From Oscheius tipulae (lineage: Eukaryota > Nematoda > Chromadorea > Rhabditida > Rhabditidae): 64,000 nucleotides of DNA. The translations under genes were made by a program, and so were the position numbers. The stretch lies in assembly GCA_037178975.1 (NCBI GenBank), contig JASJZH010000005.1, positions 62,001-126,000 of the forward strand. The letters are read 5' to 3'. Position 1 is the stretch's first letter, and each line of letters begins with the position of its first letter. The notes beneath the pieces are model-generated. The model saw only the letters and a list, made by a program, of their open reading frames with translations, searched no databases and was not told the origin of the DNA. Below, piece by piece: positions 10,491-24,369 of the stretch.

Positions 10491-13400
10491 CTACACTTCT
10501 TCAACGAGTTCTTCGTCTGGAGGTGGTGGCTTCATCCCGGGTGGTGTTGGAACAACATGGTCTGGGCTGTTGACTGGCGATAAGGATGGTGAGCCGAACA
10601 TGGTGGCGGTTTGGGTGTTGCCATTGGAGTCAACCATTGAATGGCTGAAATCTTTCATTGAGTTGCTGCCTCTATCATTCTTTCTCTCTCTGTTTCTCTG
10701 TCTCTTTGTCTCTTTTCGTCTGTCTCTCTGTCTCTTGATGACACGCACCTATCATCACTGGTTCTCGTAGATTGTGAGCAGCTACTCTCATTACTCGTCG
10801 TGCTAATCCAGCTCTTCGGTCTCGATCTGTCCAAATCTCTCATCTCAAAGTCAGCATCCAACCTGCCACCAAGTCGATTGATCCACCTCTCTCGATGAGC
10901 CGGGTCTACAGGTTCAACAGCAAAGGCATCGATCTTCGCCTCATCCCAGACCTCGAATCGGTTCAACCCCGTCCTTGAGGCGTCAGAAAAACCGAGGGAG
11001 GAAGTTGGTATGCACATTTTGTGTTCGAAGAATTCTGGATCCATGGCAGTTGGCTGGCCACTTGGTGGACTCCTCTTCTTACAGAACAGCACACCTCCAT
11101 CAAAGAGGAAAAGATGCCGACGTTGAGCCCGATTCAGTTTCGATTTCTTTTTCCTACTGAAGGCAAAAACATCGCATTCGGACTGTAATCTTAAGGCTCC
11201 AAGCAGCCTCAAATCTCCGTTGAATCCAGAAATGTGGAGCTGATGAATGGCAGCGTTGATTTGTGCCAGGAGGTCCAACATGGCGGAGAGGGCTGCTCCG
11301 ACGTCGGGACGAACCTCAGGTCGACAATGTCTTTCCAGTTCTCGCAAAAGAAGCTGGTATTTTGTGATTCGTTGTACTGGCTTCAAAAGATAAGCTCCTA
11401 GAGGAAGCATGTGTCCGGCTCGTCGCTGGCATTCCTGGAAATCGTGAGTTTTGCTGGGACAGCGAGACAGAGACACAGTGAGACAGGGTGACTCCGCGAA
11501 CTGGGATGTTTACTCACCAAAAAGAACGGAGAGTTGTCTACCATCTCCTTCCTCAACACCTCATTGGTTGCCTTGTTCTGACAGTATGAGTAGTAGAGAG
11601 CCAAAAATCTGGTATTGAACATTGTAAAAATCAAAATTGAAGGCAAATACCTGTGCCTATGTTGCAAAAATGTCCTACAGATGGCTGAAGGCGAGTTTTC
11701 GTTGCTCTCCAAGTCGGGTAACACAAATCGTGAATGGAAGAGGAGCAGTTCCCTCAAATTTCCGAATGCTAACTCGGGACGACCACGAAGCGGTGCAGAG
11801 ATGAGATGTTGGTTTTCTGGTGTGTCGAAGGGCTCCACATAATGTTCCAAAAGTTGTTCCAACTCGTTCACGTAGCTCCTTTCAGTGGTCAGCTGAAAAA
11901 TTTTGATACTTTTCTATCCGTTTGCAGGTGAAAACGAGTCAATATTGGCAGGGATTTTGTGACGCACGAGGCTCCCTGACCTGTCTCTTCTGTTTGCATA
12001 GGGATATCCCGGTGGGAAATGAGCGAGTCTCTCTGTATCTGTTTTTCTGACTCTATATTTCTCCATCTCTGTCTCTCTGACCCCTCTGTCTCACTGTCTC
12101 TGTCTCTCTGTCTCTGTTTCTCTCTCTGTCCAAGCGAAAGTTTTCGAAAACTTACCAGCTCAGAGACGACAAAACTCTCAATAGACATGCTATGTGGCGT
12201 CTGAGGTGGCGATGTCGAGGGAGCATCCGATGTACAGCAACGTGTCGAAGGACCAATTTCTGCCTGAAAAAAAACTTCTTTGTCTTGTCTCCCCACCGAT
12301 GTCTCCCAGTCTATTCCCGCCTAGTCTCTACGAATCTCAGCGGCATCGTAAAACTTCTCTCGCACCCTCCCACCCTCGCGGTCACTTTCGTACATCTGAC
12401 CACATTAAATTGGCCGGAGAAACAAGAAGTTTTCGTGTTGGAGCTGAATGAAGCGGAAAGGAAACAAACTATTGCCGAGGCGGTACTTGGGTCGAACACT
12501 GGAGATTTTACGCGCGTTTTCTCTCAAGCAGTTGAGGACGCGCGCTCACTTTTTGACGTATGTGTCTTTGGATCGCTTTTGCACGAGAATCGAGGAAAGA
12601 AAAAAGGTTTTAACAGGCTCAAGGGTTAGCTAGACTCAGAAGTTGTTTGTGAACTCGAGAACTCTCTTGTTTTATCAAGTGATTTCGTCTAGACAAACAG
12701 ATAGAACAGTTAGATTTGGTCCCAAACCATGTCTCTGTCTTTGTCTCTCTGTCTGCAAAATTGGAAAAACCGAGGCTGTAACCAAATAAGCAAGAGTCTT
12801 TTTGAGGCTGGCCTCTGACACGAGAGAAAGAGCGAGACTGACAGCCGTCCTGGCTAGAAAAAGATCACCGTTGGCCGGTTCCTTCAAGCCATTATTACGA
12901 TAATTTTTAGCCCGAAAAAATGAGAAGGAACGGGAGAGACAACTCAACCCCGTGGTGAGGATCAAAACCAAGTCTTTTGAGCAAATAGTCTCTCTCCCTG
13001 GTAACAAACCTTCGGAATGTGCTGCTGTCGCCAAATATCATGCAAGATACGGTAATTGGTCAAGAGTTGACCTATCCAGCGGTTACTGTAGGCTACTACG
13101 GCCATCTAGAATAGAAAAATATGTCCAGAAGAGAGAGAGAGAGAGAGTGGGACGGAGCTGATAGGAAGAGGACAGATGTGGCAAGAGGGTGAGACAAAGC
13201 GGTCAGTTCAAAAGACTGCCCGTGTGGACAGAAGGGACGCAATCTTAATTGCTCATTAGGGGGAGCAAATCTCAAGTGATAGCATGTGACAGAGTTAGAG
13301 AGGAAGACTGTAGCTTTTTGCTAAACTGGCCATAAATTTGCAAAAAAAAAAATGTGTATTTTCAGATCACATCACTTTCAGTCAAAACACTTTCAACAAT

Positions 13401-16400
13401 ACCGCGTTTACTAGCTTAAGAATGTACTGCAAAACTGTGGAGCCCTCTATCTCTGTGTCTCTCTGTCTGTCAAACAATCTACGAGGAAGACCCAAGTTCC
13501 ACTGAAGCTGTTCCCACCCTGTTGAGTCGAAAAACTTGGTATTCGAAGAGGATAACTGGATAAGAAAGAAAGATCATATGAACAGTATAAGGGAGATAGT
13601 TTTTAGAAAGAATGCGCCGAAGAATCTGGCATTGAGAGGAAGGAACTAGGAAAGGAAATGAGTGTGTGTTATAAGACTAACTTATGAATCGGTAATAATA
13701 ACTTTTGAGAGGGTTGGTAATTCATAGAGGAACGAGAACAAATTTGCAACACAATTTGAACTATTGATTTTAAATATTGCTTTCAAGGAACGTGCTTTTA
13801 AAGATGTTCGTGTTAGAAACGAACAAGACAGACTGGAAGAGAGACAGAGAGACAGGGTGCAGCCTTTTTTGTTATGTACATGCAAAAGCGTCGGCACTGA
13901 TTGTGGCGCGGCGGTTTGCCAGGACACTGAATCACATTCGGGGCATGACTATAACGACTAGGGAGGCCTCTGTTCTCTTCTCGACTATAGACTATGATAC
14001 AAAGCCTAATAATCGAACAGCAGTTTATGGGATCATTTGGTGTAACACAGGGACCGGCAACAGAAAACAGCTAATATCAACCAGTTCGGCGCTAATTCGA
14101 TGGCTGAAACTGAAGCTGGCGAAAGCCTAAAGCCTCCCCCCAATAGATTGATTCGTAGCTGTTTTGTTATCGGCTGAGCGAATCTTCCGTGCGCAGAAAC
14201 TTTCTACGGCTTAAGGGCTGTAAATCAGGGAGGAGAAATAGGGACAGGTCGAAGAGTCGCGGGGTGAGACTGCAGCCCAGATTTGAAGAGAATAATCTCT
14301 AGAGCACTGGAGTTGAGGGTTGGACTGTTTCAAAGTACTAATGTCGTAATCAAATCTTGCCGTCTAAGAAAAAAGCCGTGAAGCCTGTCAGAGATAACAG
14401 CGGGACTCGAACCTGGGTTGTTAGAATACTAGGCGAGCGCGCTAACCACTTGGCCATATCAGAGAATCTCTCGGAGACGGTACGGATGACCTCTCTATGA
14501 CTCCAATGGCTTAGTTGTTAGCGCATTCGTTTGTAGCCGTCACATTGAACCGTCACAGAGGGTTGTTGGTTCGATCCTCTCTCGATGACAAACTTTTTAT
14601 TTTAACGATTTCTATCGTACTCGTGGGCGCTGAACACGATTCTATCATAATTTTTATCATGTAGGACACAAAAATTACGTTCCTCGCTTCATAAATCATA
14701 AACTTTCGCACAAAAATGTTCTCTCTTGTTCTCAAAGTCTACCCGGCACCTGAATCAGCCTCTGAATCACGGACACCTGCGAAAATGTTCTGTTTTTTGT
14801 CGGCAAGTGCATGAGAACGTATTAATTTTCTTCAAATTGAAGATCGACACGATAAAAGTGTTTTGAGGTCACAGACTTCATGAATCTTCCCCCTGAATAC
14901 GAAGTTCTCCGCCGCCAAAAAGCTGTAACATTTACGACCGGTCCATATGGTTTTAAAGATTGTCTTGATGTCCACTCGCTGGACAAATAATACGCGACAA
15001 TAAAACAAGAAATTTTCTAGAGAGGAAGGGCGGCTTGGAAGGAACGGGGATGACTGTTTGCCAACAGAATTACAGCTGTTCGCAAAAGGGTCATCGTGCG
15101 TCAGAGGGTCTTGGGAAAAAAAGAGAAGGAGTTATTTATAGGCCTGTGATCACTTCACACGATCAGAGCCCAAGTTCAAGAGGGATCTTCTGCAATTGTT
15201 TGCTATGGAACCTAGCGGGTCAGGCTACACTCAAAAACAACGGATCCCTGGAGGAACGTTTAACACTCGAATAGGACCATATGGCCGTGCTCTCTTCACA
15301 TAGGGAGAGAGACAAAACAAGTAGCTCTCATGGAGAAGCGACAAATGGAGAAATAATGTGCTCTTTAGAATGAATAGAGAAGGCTTTTAGGCAGTTTTTT
15401 TGGTTCGGAGACTCACAGCAGAATTTTTGAGTGAACTATAGACTGGGAAGAAAAACGTGGTCAGTTTTTTTCTGGGTGTTAGACAAGATTAGAATGACAA
15501 CAAGGTCTTTGAAGCACCAATCTTACAGATATCTTTCTCTCTCTCTCTCTCTCTTGTCTGACTCTTGACTGTCCTTTCCAGGCTGGCTATACTCTACTTC
15601 AAGATTTCCGACTTACCATTTCCTCATCCACAATTTTAACATGATCGGCAAAGATCAGCGGTGCAGAAACTGAGGTGGCGAGACGTCGTTTCGGCATCCG
15701 AAACGACAAAAAACGGGGAAGACTGCGTTTCATTGTGACTTCAATTTTTGCGCTGAATTCAAAACTTTCCCAGAGAAGAAGAGTTGAGAGAAAGTGACGT
15801 GAAAGGTTCTTAATTAGAGGGGAAAATGTTGTTTGCCAAGGCTCGATGAAAAATGTGGGGGCCGGAATAATCAGCTCAATTTCGAGCTCTGACAGTGTGC
15901 TTGCGTAAAAAGCAAATAGCTTCAAGGCAGAAGAACAGGTGCTAGAATTAAGTAACGCGCAAAGACGACCACGTGTGTGTGAGTGTCCCCTCCGGCTATA
16001 AAGGCCTTTCGATTGTAAAAGTTTCGGGGAGAGCGAAAGTTGTAAACTGGCATATCAGGATGGCTTCCGTATTGTTCGAAATAGGTCAGTCACACTCGAG
16101 AATGGTAGGACTCCAAAATTTTGAACATTGCATAATTGGAAAGATGTTAAATAAGTTTGTCGCTGGTCTAAAAATCGCCTGTCCAGCGAATATTTCGGAA
16201 GAAGGAAGTCTCAAGAGAGCCGGTTCATGTTTGTGGGAATGTGCGAGCGGAAGGCTCTCCCCACGCCTATTTAGCTTTGGACAAAAAAGCGAGAGGGGGC
16301 ACTGGATTGTGGCCACCGTGACCTCTTCCCAGGAGAGGAAGAAGATGACGGACGATAAGACCACAGACAGAGGTCACCACATGTTTCGACAGGGCACACC

Positions 16401-19400
16401 ATCTCCTTCGTTGCTCCTTTGTTTATGGTCAATCAGTCATAAGCGTGGGAGGGATCGAATATGGTGTCACCCCTCTGTCTCTGTCTCTCTGTCTCCCAGA
16501 TTCTCAAGCTAAAACAAACGGTCTCTTTGAAAGAGGCGCCTTTTTGACTAATGAGAATTAATGTGAAGGAGAGAGGAAGCCACCTGTGGTTGAAGAAAGC
16601 GCTATTTTTGAGGAGCAAAAAGGATGGTGGACAGCTGCACGATTCAAATTTCTCTCATTGGATTAAGAAATCCGTCAATCGATGGCTGATTTTTTGAGGG
16701 TGGGAGTGGACATTGGTCGACGAGGTCGGTAATTAGCATGGGACGAGGTGACCCAACAAGCGCTAGAACACGATCGAGCCATTTTCCGTTGGACGAGTAC
16801 TTTCTTGAATCTCATATGCGAGGGACAGAGACATAGAAACTGGTCCGAGACAACAGATTTGGTCTTCGCCTCATTTCCATAATAATCGAATCGGAAATAC
16901 GGGTCTGGAAGTCTCAATTTCTAAGTCAGAAAGGGGAAGCAAACATATAAGTCTGCTCAAGGCCGAGTGATAGAGAGACAGAAACAAAGAGGCAGTGGAA
17001 GAAAGACAGAACTTGACTGTCATAAAAGCAATGAGTCAGGTCACTTTTTTCCTCTGACAGGCTATTCGGAAGGGTCAAGTCCTCCGAGAAAGGTAGCGAG
17101 GACCCCCGAAAAGCACCTCGTTGCTTAGCAAAACGGCAGGCAAATGGTGGTTTTCTCGCGCGGCGGCTGGCAGCCAGATGTCACCAGCCGGCTAGCATCT
17201 AAATTTTCTCCTTTCCGTCCCGTAGTGTGTGAAAAATGGCCGCTCGAATGGCTATCACAGTGAGGAGAAGTGTAAGCTCTGGTGGGACAATGCATCATAA
17301 GGGGGAAGACGTTTTGCATAGGCAAATACCGAGGGAGCAGATGCGCGAGAAGAGAAGAGGATTATAGGCAACCGGATGATCAGAGAAATGGTTTGGATAG
17401 AAAGTGACATACAGTGGCAGAGAGACAAAGAAACGGGGAAACCGAGAGATCGAGAGACAGAGAGCCAGAGAGATAAGAAGTAGCAGGCGATACTGGTACG
17501 GTCCCTTGACCCCAGTCATAATGAGATAGCATCTATGAGTACACAGAGGCGGTTCCTAACAGTACATTATATTGTCCTTTAAGAGGGAAAATAAAGTGTT
17601 CTCCATTAGGACAGACTGAAATTGGGTTGGCTAGATTTCTAACCGGCTATTCGAAATATTCTTAGGTAAACAGCGTGGTCTTCAAATGTGCAAAGGGTTC
17701 GACTGGTGATAGACGTCTGGAACGGTTAAAACAAGAAAGTCGACAAATTCCTTCCCATGAAGATTTACGACTCGCCACTATCACTTCCCCCTGTTCTTCA
17801 AGGCTGTGCTACTGATGCGCAAATTTCACACCTCACTGCATCTCCCGCTGCAGTGTAAATACGGAAAGATTATACCAACCTGACTGTTGTCGACAGCAGC
17901 GAGAACGGGGTTCTTCTTCTTTTCCGGCGTGACAATCTGTATCGGTGGACGTTTCTGCTCAGAAGACTTGGCTAAGGCATCTCTCCGGGCTACTGACATT
18001 CGACGGATGTCGTCGATCCGCTCGGCCACCTGTAATTTGGAAGCGACATTGAGAATGGAGCCGCCAAAAGAGAGCGTGCGCCTTCAAGAAAATTAGCCTA
18101 AGCGGCTGTGACAGCCGCAAAAGGTTAGACTTAATGAGGTAGCTTTGACAGCATGCTATGAAGGAAAGATCCGGGGAAACAGAGAGGATAGATGTTAGCG
18201 AAAATAGGCAATACAAAAAGTTTGAGAAAAAAACCAGTAAGGCAAAGTTCAGCGTCTTTTTTTTCGAGGCCTTAAAAAACTGTACGGAAACTATTTTCAC
18301 TTGCGGGGAACGAACCCGGACTGTCATCAGGTTACGAGACGAGAGCGCTAACCACTTGGCCATTTGGGGGTTGGTTCGATTCATATTTTTTTATTTTAAG
18401 TTTTTCGAAGGGTTTCGTGGGTGCTCCCATCATGCATTTTTAAGTTTAGAACACGAAAAAAGACTTCCGTTTCATCTGAGAGATAGAGAGAGACAGTTCT
18501 TACCTGAGCCAGAAGAGTCGAGGTCTCTGTAGTAGTCAAAAGAATCATGTTGTTCATGGTAGGCGATGAGGACAGGGCGTCAAGTTGAAGTTTGCTGCCC
18601 TCCTCCAAAAACTCGTCCAACTTGGACAGTCCACCGGACGAGGCCGAGGTGCTCATTTCACTCGAGGTTAGCATTTCTACTCCTCTCTTGCACCAGAGAT
18701 TTGCCTACAAAATTAATGGAATTGAAAGGTTACGACTCATCAACAGAATTGACAATTAGGTACGGGTGGACCAGCTTATAGAATATTAACGTCTAGGAGG
18801 ATGAATCACGCGAGGATTCATGGATTGATGAATGGGTGGGGGGAAGAGAGAGTTTAACTCACATCCTGGATCTGACTATGCATGGTGCTACTCAATCTGA
18901 GAACTTGAGCTCTCCGCTCTAGAGCACCGGTTAGTGCCTCGGCCATCCTCTCCAACTCATCACATTTCGGCATCAGACTGCCGGACAACTGAAAAAGGTA
19001 TAGGGCTAAAAGATAGGCTAACCTCTTCGTCTTTGGTGCTCATAATCTCCTCTCCACTATCCCTCAACTGTCGAGCGGTCGCCACATCGTCCATTGCCTG
19101 CTCTGCATAGAGCTCGTGTTGTTTGGCCAAGTCTTGGGCAGCTTCAACGCCGTCACCGACTTCCCTATGCTCTTCGAGGTAGAGCATATGACGGGCAAAA
19201 GTGGACTGCAGCTGAAAAAAGTAACGTAGGGGTGGGCTAAGAGCTGTTGCGACTGTGAAGGAGAGATTGGATGACCTGTTGCGCAAGAGCCGGCTGGGTC
19301 ACCCCCGCACACAACGAGAGTTGGGATTACTACTCCCTGGAGTTTGGTGGTTAGACAGAAAAACATATAAGATATAGAGACACAGAGAGACAGAGATACG

Positions 19401-22400
19401 GAGAGACAGTGTTGCCGATGACATTCTAAGCAAAAGACAAAGACTGATGTACTCTCCGAATGGAGCTGACATGACAGATGAAAAATCAGTTATCCCTGAG
19501 GGACATGTGAGCCAGAAACTCGAAAGAATTGAGTAGCCATTCAAGCCAGAGGGAGCATGCGAGGCTCAAGACCTCCCACATGCCAATCATTTCCTACGGT
19601 GTAACTGGGTGTGGGATGATAAGAAGAAGACAAGGAGAAAATGCCCGGAGACACACAAAAGGCTGACACACGGCAAAGGGGTCGAATTTCAATCCTTTGA
19701 AGTAAACAATCCTCTTTCTCCCCCCCCCCAGGTCAATTTATGCATAAACTCTGCTGCCTCCCATGGGTGGCCAAATAAACAGTTCTCCGTAAAGGATACT
19801 TAGAAACAAGAAAATAGAGCAGCTGTCAACCTCTCGGGTGAACTGATTGATTACTGGAGAGAGAACAGCTCAAGGTCGCTAGTCAACAAGACAACAGCTG
19901 ATCTTTACTTCTTCCCAGGTGTAATTTTTAGAGGTAAAGCGACAAATTAGAGAAAAATGATGGGCAGTTTCAAGTGTGTACGCGAACTTTCAATGGCCTG
20001 GACACTTGAGATGTGCCGTGGCTATTCAGGAAGAAAAAGAAAGGAGAAAAAACAATATCTCTGTATCTGTCTCTAAGTTTAGAACCGAACCTGCAACCAC
20101 TGGAAATGTTGTTCTCACTGACAGATATCGCGTCGGCATTGTCCCCAAAAAAACCACCTCTAACATATGTTACACTGAGAAGTCTACTCCGAGAGAAGGA
20201 AAGAATGAGAAACGACAAGTGGAGGCTGACGAGAGAGAAAAGGAGAACGCGTTCATTTTCAGGGTCAAATCGGGTCCCGTGGTTTTGAAAAAAACACGAA
20301 CCTTGCGGAAAGAGTCCTCAAATTGGCGGAGCTGGAGACAACTGGTGAGACGGGTTTCGTGTCGGGACCAGAAAGAGTCAAAAGAGCGCTCGGTTTCTTC
20401 TGAAACATTTGAATTACTTCCGTCTCTCTCTCTCTCTCTTTTACCTAATTGAATAAGCATTCTTTCAATGGCAGTGACGTTATGCAGCCTCGTCGGACTC
20501 AGCTGTTCGTGTTTTGGCTTGGTTTCCAGCTGACGAACGGACTTCAACAGAGACATCCCCTTTCGAACCGCGATACGGAAGTCCTCCTGGAACGGGTTCA
20601 TTAACTGCTGTTTTTCCAGCGCAATAGTACGGGACAAGCAATAGGATAGGAAGTTTTCTGGGAGGTCTGGGGTTTAACTCACCTTGATGGCATCCTTCTC
20701 CGCCGTCTGTGCATTCAGAATTCGTGCCGTCGTCTCCACGTCATTCGGAAGTTCAGTCTCCCTCAAAGTTCGACCAAAATCAGCTAAGGATTGAGCAATG
20801 ATACTTGCAGACGACTTCATTCTCTCAATGTCCTATCAATCCAGTGTTTTTCAGATAATGTGTGAACCCATACCATTCTGTGTTGAACCCATTCTAGATG
20901 ATTGTACTTGATTAGACCTCCGACGTCCATTGTGAGCTGTTCTGCTCTCAGATACCGACGAAGATCCAAAGAGGATTCGCAGTAGATGACCTGAAGGACG
21001 GAGAAAGTGTCGAGAAAAGTGAGGGCGAGATTGCGCCAGCAGGCTAAAACGCTCGCTCCTAATTTGACCCCCCTTTCTCTTCGTATGTTTTTCTAAGTTG
21101 ACAGCGAATAGTTTTAGTGGCAAAGTTGACTTTCTGACGCGGAAAACAGTCTCGAAACAAACTCACCTTGAAGGAGCAGTTCTCGGCCACACCTCGGTAG
21201 CCGACCTCGAGAGCGCGTTGAAGTACTCCCTCCGGCTTGAGAAGTAGCACTAGACGTATTTGGCCGGGAAAGAAGGACTGAAAAAAGTAGTCTATAAGGA
21301 GGGCATTGGTTTTTCAATGGCTCCAAGCGGCCAATTTGACCAGCAGAAAGAAAGAGAGGGAGAGCTTGGAGGTTAAACGTACGGAAATGTATAGCAGCAT
21401 GGTTCGCACCGAAGCCCATTTGTCGTTTCTCTTGTCCGCGACGATTACAAACCCTTTGTGGCTTTCTTCCAGTCTGAAAAAAGTGAATATGAGTGGGGCA
21501 GGGGCTGAAGTTGAGGCCCATCGAAAATGCATAGAATTGTTGTTGTTGTTGTTCTTCTTCTTGTCTCTCTCTCTCTCTCTCTTTGTCTCTGGCTGTCTCT
21601 CTTTGTCTCTCTGGAGTAAACTTACGGTGGGACTTGCAGCAAGTACGTTATTAATAATTGGTAGTCTTCGAAGGACAGTTGAGTTCTAGCATCGGGGAAA
21701 GTCACCACTGTTAGGCCCTCGTTCGTCCTGGCTCCTGAAAGTCCCTTGCAATCCGTATTACCATGCTCTTACCTGATAAAAAAGTATATCTGGACGCCAA
21801 AATATCGGACATGTCCTTGATCTTGAGACGTTCTTGTCCGACCGAAAGATATCCATCTAAAAATAGATTACTTTATAAAAATGACAAGCAATACTGGCAT
21901 GGAGCGCGATTAAATTGAAAAGCTCGGCCATATATTGCGGGATATGACAGTGACATTGAATAGGAAGAGAGAGCTTTTCTGATAAAAAAGCATTAGTAGC
22001 CGAGCTAATATCCGGAACATGAGAGTTTTTTTGAATGACAAGAATTGCGAAAGAGAACTGAAGGTCTAATTCCTACTATGTGCCTCTTTCTCTTTCTTTC
22101 TCTTTCTGTCTCTATATTTCCCTATCTCTGCTCACCCCAATCAGTTTCCTCCTCCTCATCATCACTGATGTCCTCAATAAAACTCGTAGTCAGAGGATTG
22201 TACGACTTGTCCATAAAGCCAGACTGATACCCAGAATCCTGCAGGAATTCCGTGCTCCGCAGAGCACTCTATAACCAAGTTTCAAGTACAAAAATCAAGC
22301 AAAAACCTTTAAATCCTTCAGATCCGAGTCGACATCATAGAAGAAAGCCGGCGCCTCGATGAAGTTTTTGCTTGTGCTCGCAGTAGAAGAGGTCAGGGAG

Positions 22401-22773
22401 AGTCTGTAAATTTTGTTGTTAGATTCCTCATTCAGTCAAATGCTATTTTTTTGGAAAGTAGTGGCTAGAGCAAGAAGGAATTATTCAGACTGGGTTCCAT
22501 TCATCCCACAGTCTGTTGATTTACCTAATGACCTGTGAGAGGTCACGAGAGTGGACAGGATTCAATTGAAGAAGTCTCTCTGTCTGTCTACCCGGGGAAA
22601 GTGGCCTTATAGAGCACTTTGAACGTCCGAGTGCTGCTCGCAAGCAGCTTAATATCAAGAGCCCCAAGCTAGTACATTCAACCCTCATTTACGAAAAACA
22701 AAGGAAAAGACTCATACCTTCTCGGTTCCTCCAGCGAGGTGGACGGCCCCCGGCAGGAGGCTGCGCCGTCCAT
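10491..22773 (-). CDS. Dbl-family Rho GEF, MCF2L/DBS type (Sec14-spectrin-DH-PH), about 1,060 aa
   Basis: About twenty exons join in frame on the minus strand. Order: acidic N-terminus (22773 to about 22140); Sec14/CRAL-TRIO-like domain (21858-20870) with LTVVTFPDAR, the block FEDYQLLITYLLQVP and KGFVIVADKRNDKWASVR; helical spectrin-like region (20830-18480); linker (18030-17881 and 12268-12152); DH domain (11893-11330) with LTTERSYVNELEQLLEHYVEP and the signature LLKPVQRITKYQLLLRELE; PH domain (11300-10850); C-tail PPPPDEELVEEV. DH domains exchange GDP for GTP on Rho-family GTPases, PH and Sec14 domains bind membrane lipid. The order matches MCF2/MCF2L; in C. elegans UIG-1 is a candidate relative. 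The first exon is open upstream to an acceptor at 22827, so the true start may lie further out. Introns of 2-5 kb hold tRNA-like repeats. A second start exon lies at 15733. Confidence 0.88.
14395..14645. repeat. Head-to-head tRNA-like dispersed repeat, copy 2
   Basis: The minus-strand half reads ATGGCCAAGTGGTTAGCGCG with a later GGTTCGAGTCCC, matching A and B boxes of a tRNA gene. The plus-strand half has AATGGCTTAGTTGTTAGCGC and GGTTCGATCC. The joint ctcggagacggtacgg separates them and the right end is gcgctgaacacgat. It lies in a long GEF intron. Confidence 0.65.
15617..15733 (-). CDS. Candidate alternative first coding exon of the Rho GEF
   Basis: A 39-codon open exon begins with ATG at 15733 (MKRSLPRFLSFRMPKRRLA) and ends at a strong donor, gaaatg|gtaagt, in phase 0. 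The next down-gene exon (from 12268) also begins in phase 0, so it would splice in frame. There is no acceptor just upstream, so it reads as a first exon rather than an internal one. The product would be a short isoform with a basic N-terminus followed directly by the DH and PH domains, lacking the Sec14 and spectrin parts. Related GEFs have such truncated isoforms. The promoter was not recognised, and this could be a chance frame. Confidence 0.5.
15780..17875. other. Long GEF intron with no other gene recognised
   Basis: About 2.1 kb of intron. A plus-strand frame at 15973-16512 (179 codons) follows a TATA-like ctataaag, but its product has no recognisable motif and no splice support, so I do not call a gene. 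CTCTGT and GACAGAG tracts recur. Confidence 0.4.
18290..18425. repeat. Truncated tRNA-like repeat, copy 3
   Basis: The left, minus-strand tRNA-like half is clear (ATGGCCAAGTGGTTAGCGCT and GGTTCGTTCCCC). The central joint and most of the right half are deleted; only ggttggttcgattc remains. It sits in a GEF intron. Confidence 0.55.
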
Positions 22774-22829
22774 GGCGAAAAACGGATTCGCCGCGTTGGT
22801 ATGAGTCTCGTCTCTCGGATCCAGGCCTG

Positions 22830-24337
22830 CAATTTCTCAAATTTGGAGGAAGGGAAATGAATTGCTGGCGCTCAGAAAGGAGCCCATGCAAAACAGATGC
22901 TCGCGTGAGCGTCCCCGTAAACAGGGTTGAAATTTTAGAATAACGTTTTTATGGGAGAAGGAGGGACAAAAAAGCATGGCTCCCACTCTTTTCCTCTCAA
23001 CAACCGTTCAGCTATTTCACTAGCTAATCCAGCCCGCTTGAGAGTTATTAGCCAGTGGAGACGTGTTCCGACCCGTCGGTTTTTCTGGTTGCTTTCGATG
23101 CTTACGAAAGGGTAATTGAGGATTGAACGAGGGCGAACAGTCAAAACAGAAAGATAGGAAGGAAGGAAGAGATAGGGAGAAAGAGGAAAAGAGAGATGGG
23201 ACGGAGAGACAGCGAGGCTGAAAGACAGAAAGAGACAGAGAGACAGAGACCGTCAAGGAAATGCATTGGATATTTAGAAAATACAAGTGTATAGAAGACT
23301 CATGACCGTGAGAGCAAAGCATCGAGAAAATTGTACGACACAGAGAGTTCTTCAGAGCATTTTCGAAAAAGACGTCAAGCAGAGACACAACAAGATGATT
23401 TCCTCTTGACTACTCTCTTGAGCAGGAACAATTGAAAGCTAAATGAGGCGCGACACGAACGGCAGCCTCTAATCTTGTCCAGTTGCTCAGCCTCGCGTAC
23501 TAATTTTATAATTTGATAATCGAGTATGCGCAAAGCGCTCCAGCAACTGAAATCTCAAGACGGGAGGCCAATCTGAAAGAGAAGCAGCGCGGGAAGGGTA
23601 GTGGAAGGCTGACCTCTCCTTCTCTGTTTTTGAGGCGCCTCTCTCAAGAATATAATGACCAGCCGTGAGGCTATTACGAGGACATCTCGACGTGACCTGG
23701 ACTAGGCGGGAATGGGGACTGAAGCGAAGAGACAAGTAATTAGAGTGGTCGGGAGAGGGGCCCAGGCAATTGAAACGTTGTGTCCGTAGGGCCTGAATCA
23801 ACAGAAATGGAGTCCTGTGAAGGGAGAGGCGCGAATTCCGGTACAGGGAGTGGAAGGCTGGCACAGACTTGGACGAGGAAACCAATTGTGTATTTTGAAA
23901 TCAAAAACAAGCTGCAGGATCGTGTTCAGCACGATTGAGAGCCATAGAGAACGACAAAAAGCTATTTTTGTCGTCAGCTGGTACCGAACTCGAACCTTTT
24001 GATTACTAGACGAGCGCGTTAACCACTCGACCATTTGGCAGAACATTTCCGAGACGGTACGGGGGCTCACATTGACCCAGATGACCTAGTGGTTACTGCA
24101 TTCGCTTGGAGCTCAAACGTCACCAGAAGGTTTTGTTCGATCCCCGTCAAGGTTGTTTTAATGTTTTTTGGTGTTTCAAAGGCGCTGAACACGAACTCAT
24201 CGTTCTTTTTATAGTTTGAATTTCGGTATAACGCAGGTTTCGCAACATGAACCGTTTATTTTTTGTTCATTAACTCTGCACCGAAGAACATCTTATTCCC
24301 TTTCTTATAATCCGCACTGGTCCAACGAGACAGAGAC

Positions 24338-24369
<32 letters not shown>

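Noticed and set aside
12192-12629. 145-codon plus-strand frame opposite a GEF exon
   Set aside because: Its first part is antisense to a well-supported GEF exon and the rest has no motif.
14395-14645. Two apparent tRNA genes
   Set aside because: A and B boxes are present but acceptor and anticodon stems do not pair, and the same unit recurs elsewhere. They are parts of the dispersed repeat, unlike the true tRNA-Gln at 33860.
15973-16512. 179-codon plus-strand frame after a TATA-like site inside a GEF intron
   Set aside because: No recognisable motif, mixed composition, and it runs into a CTCTGT tract. Could be noncoding.
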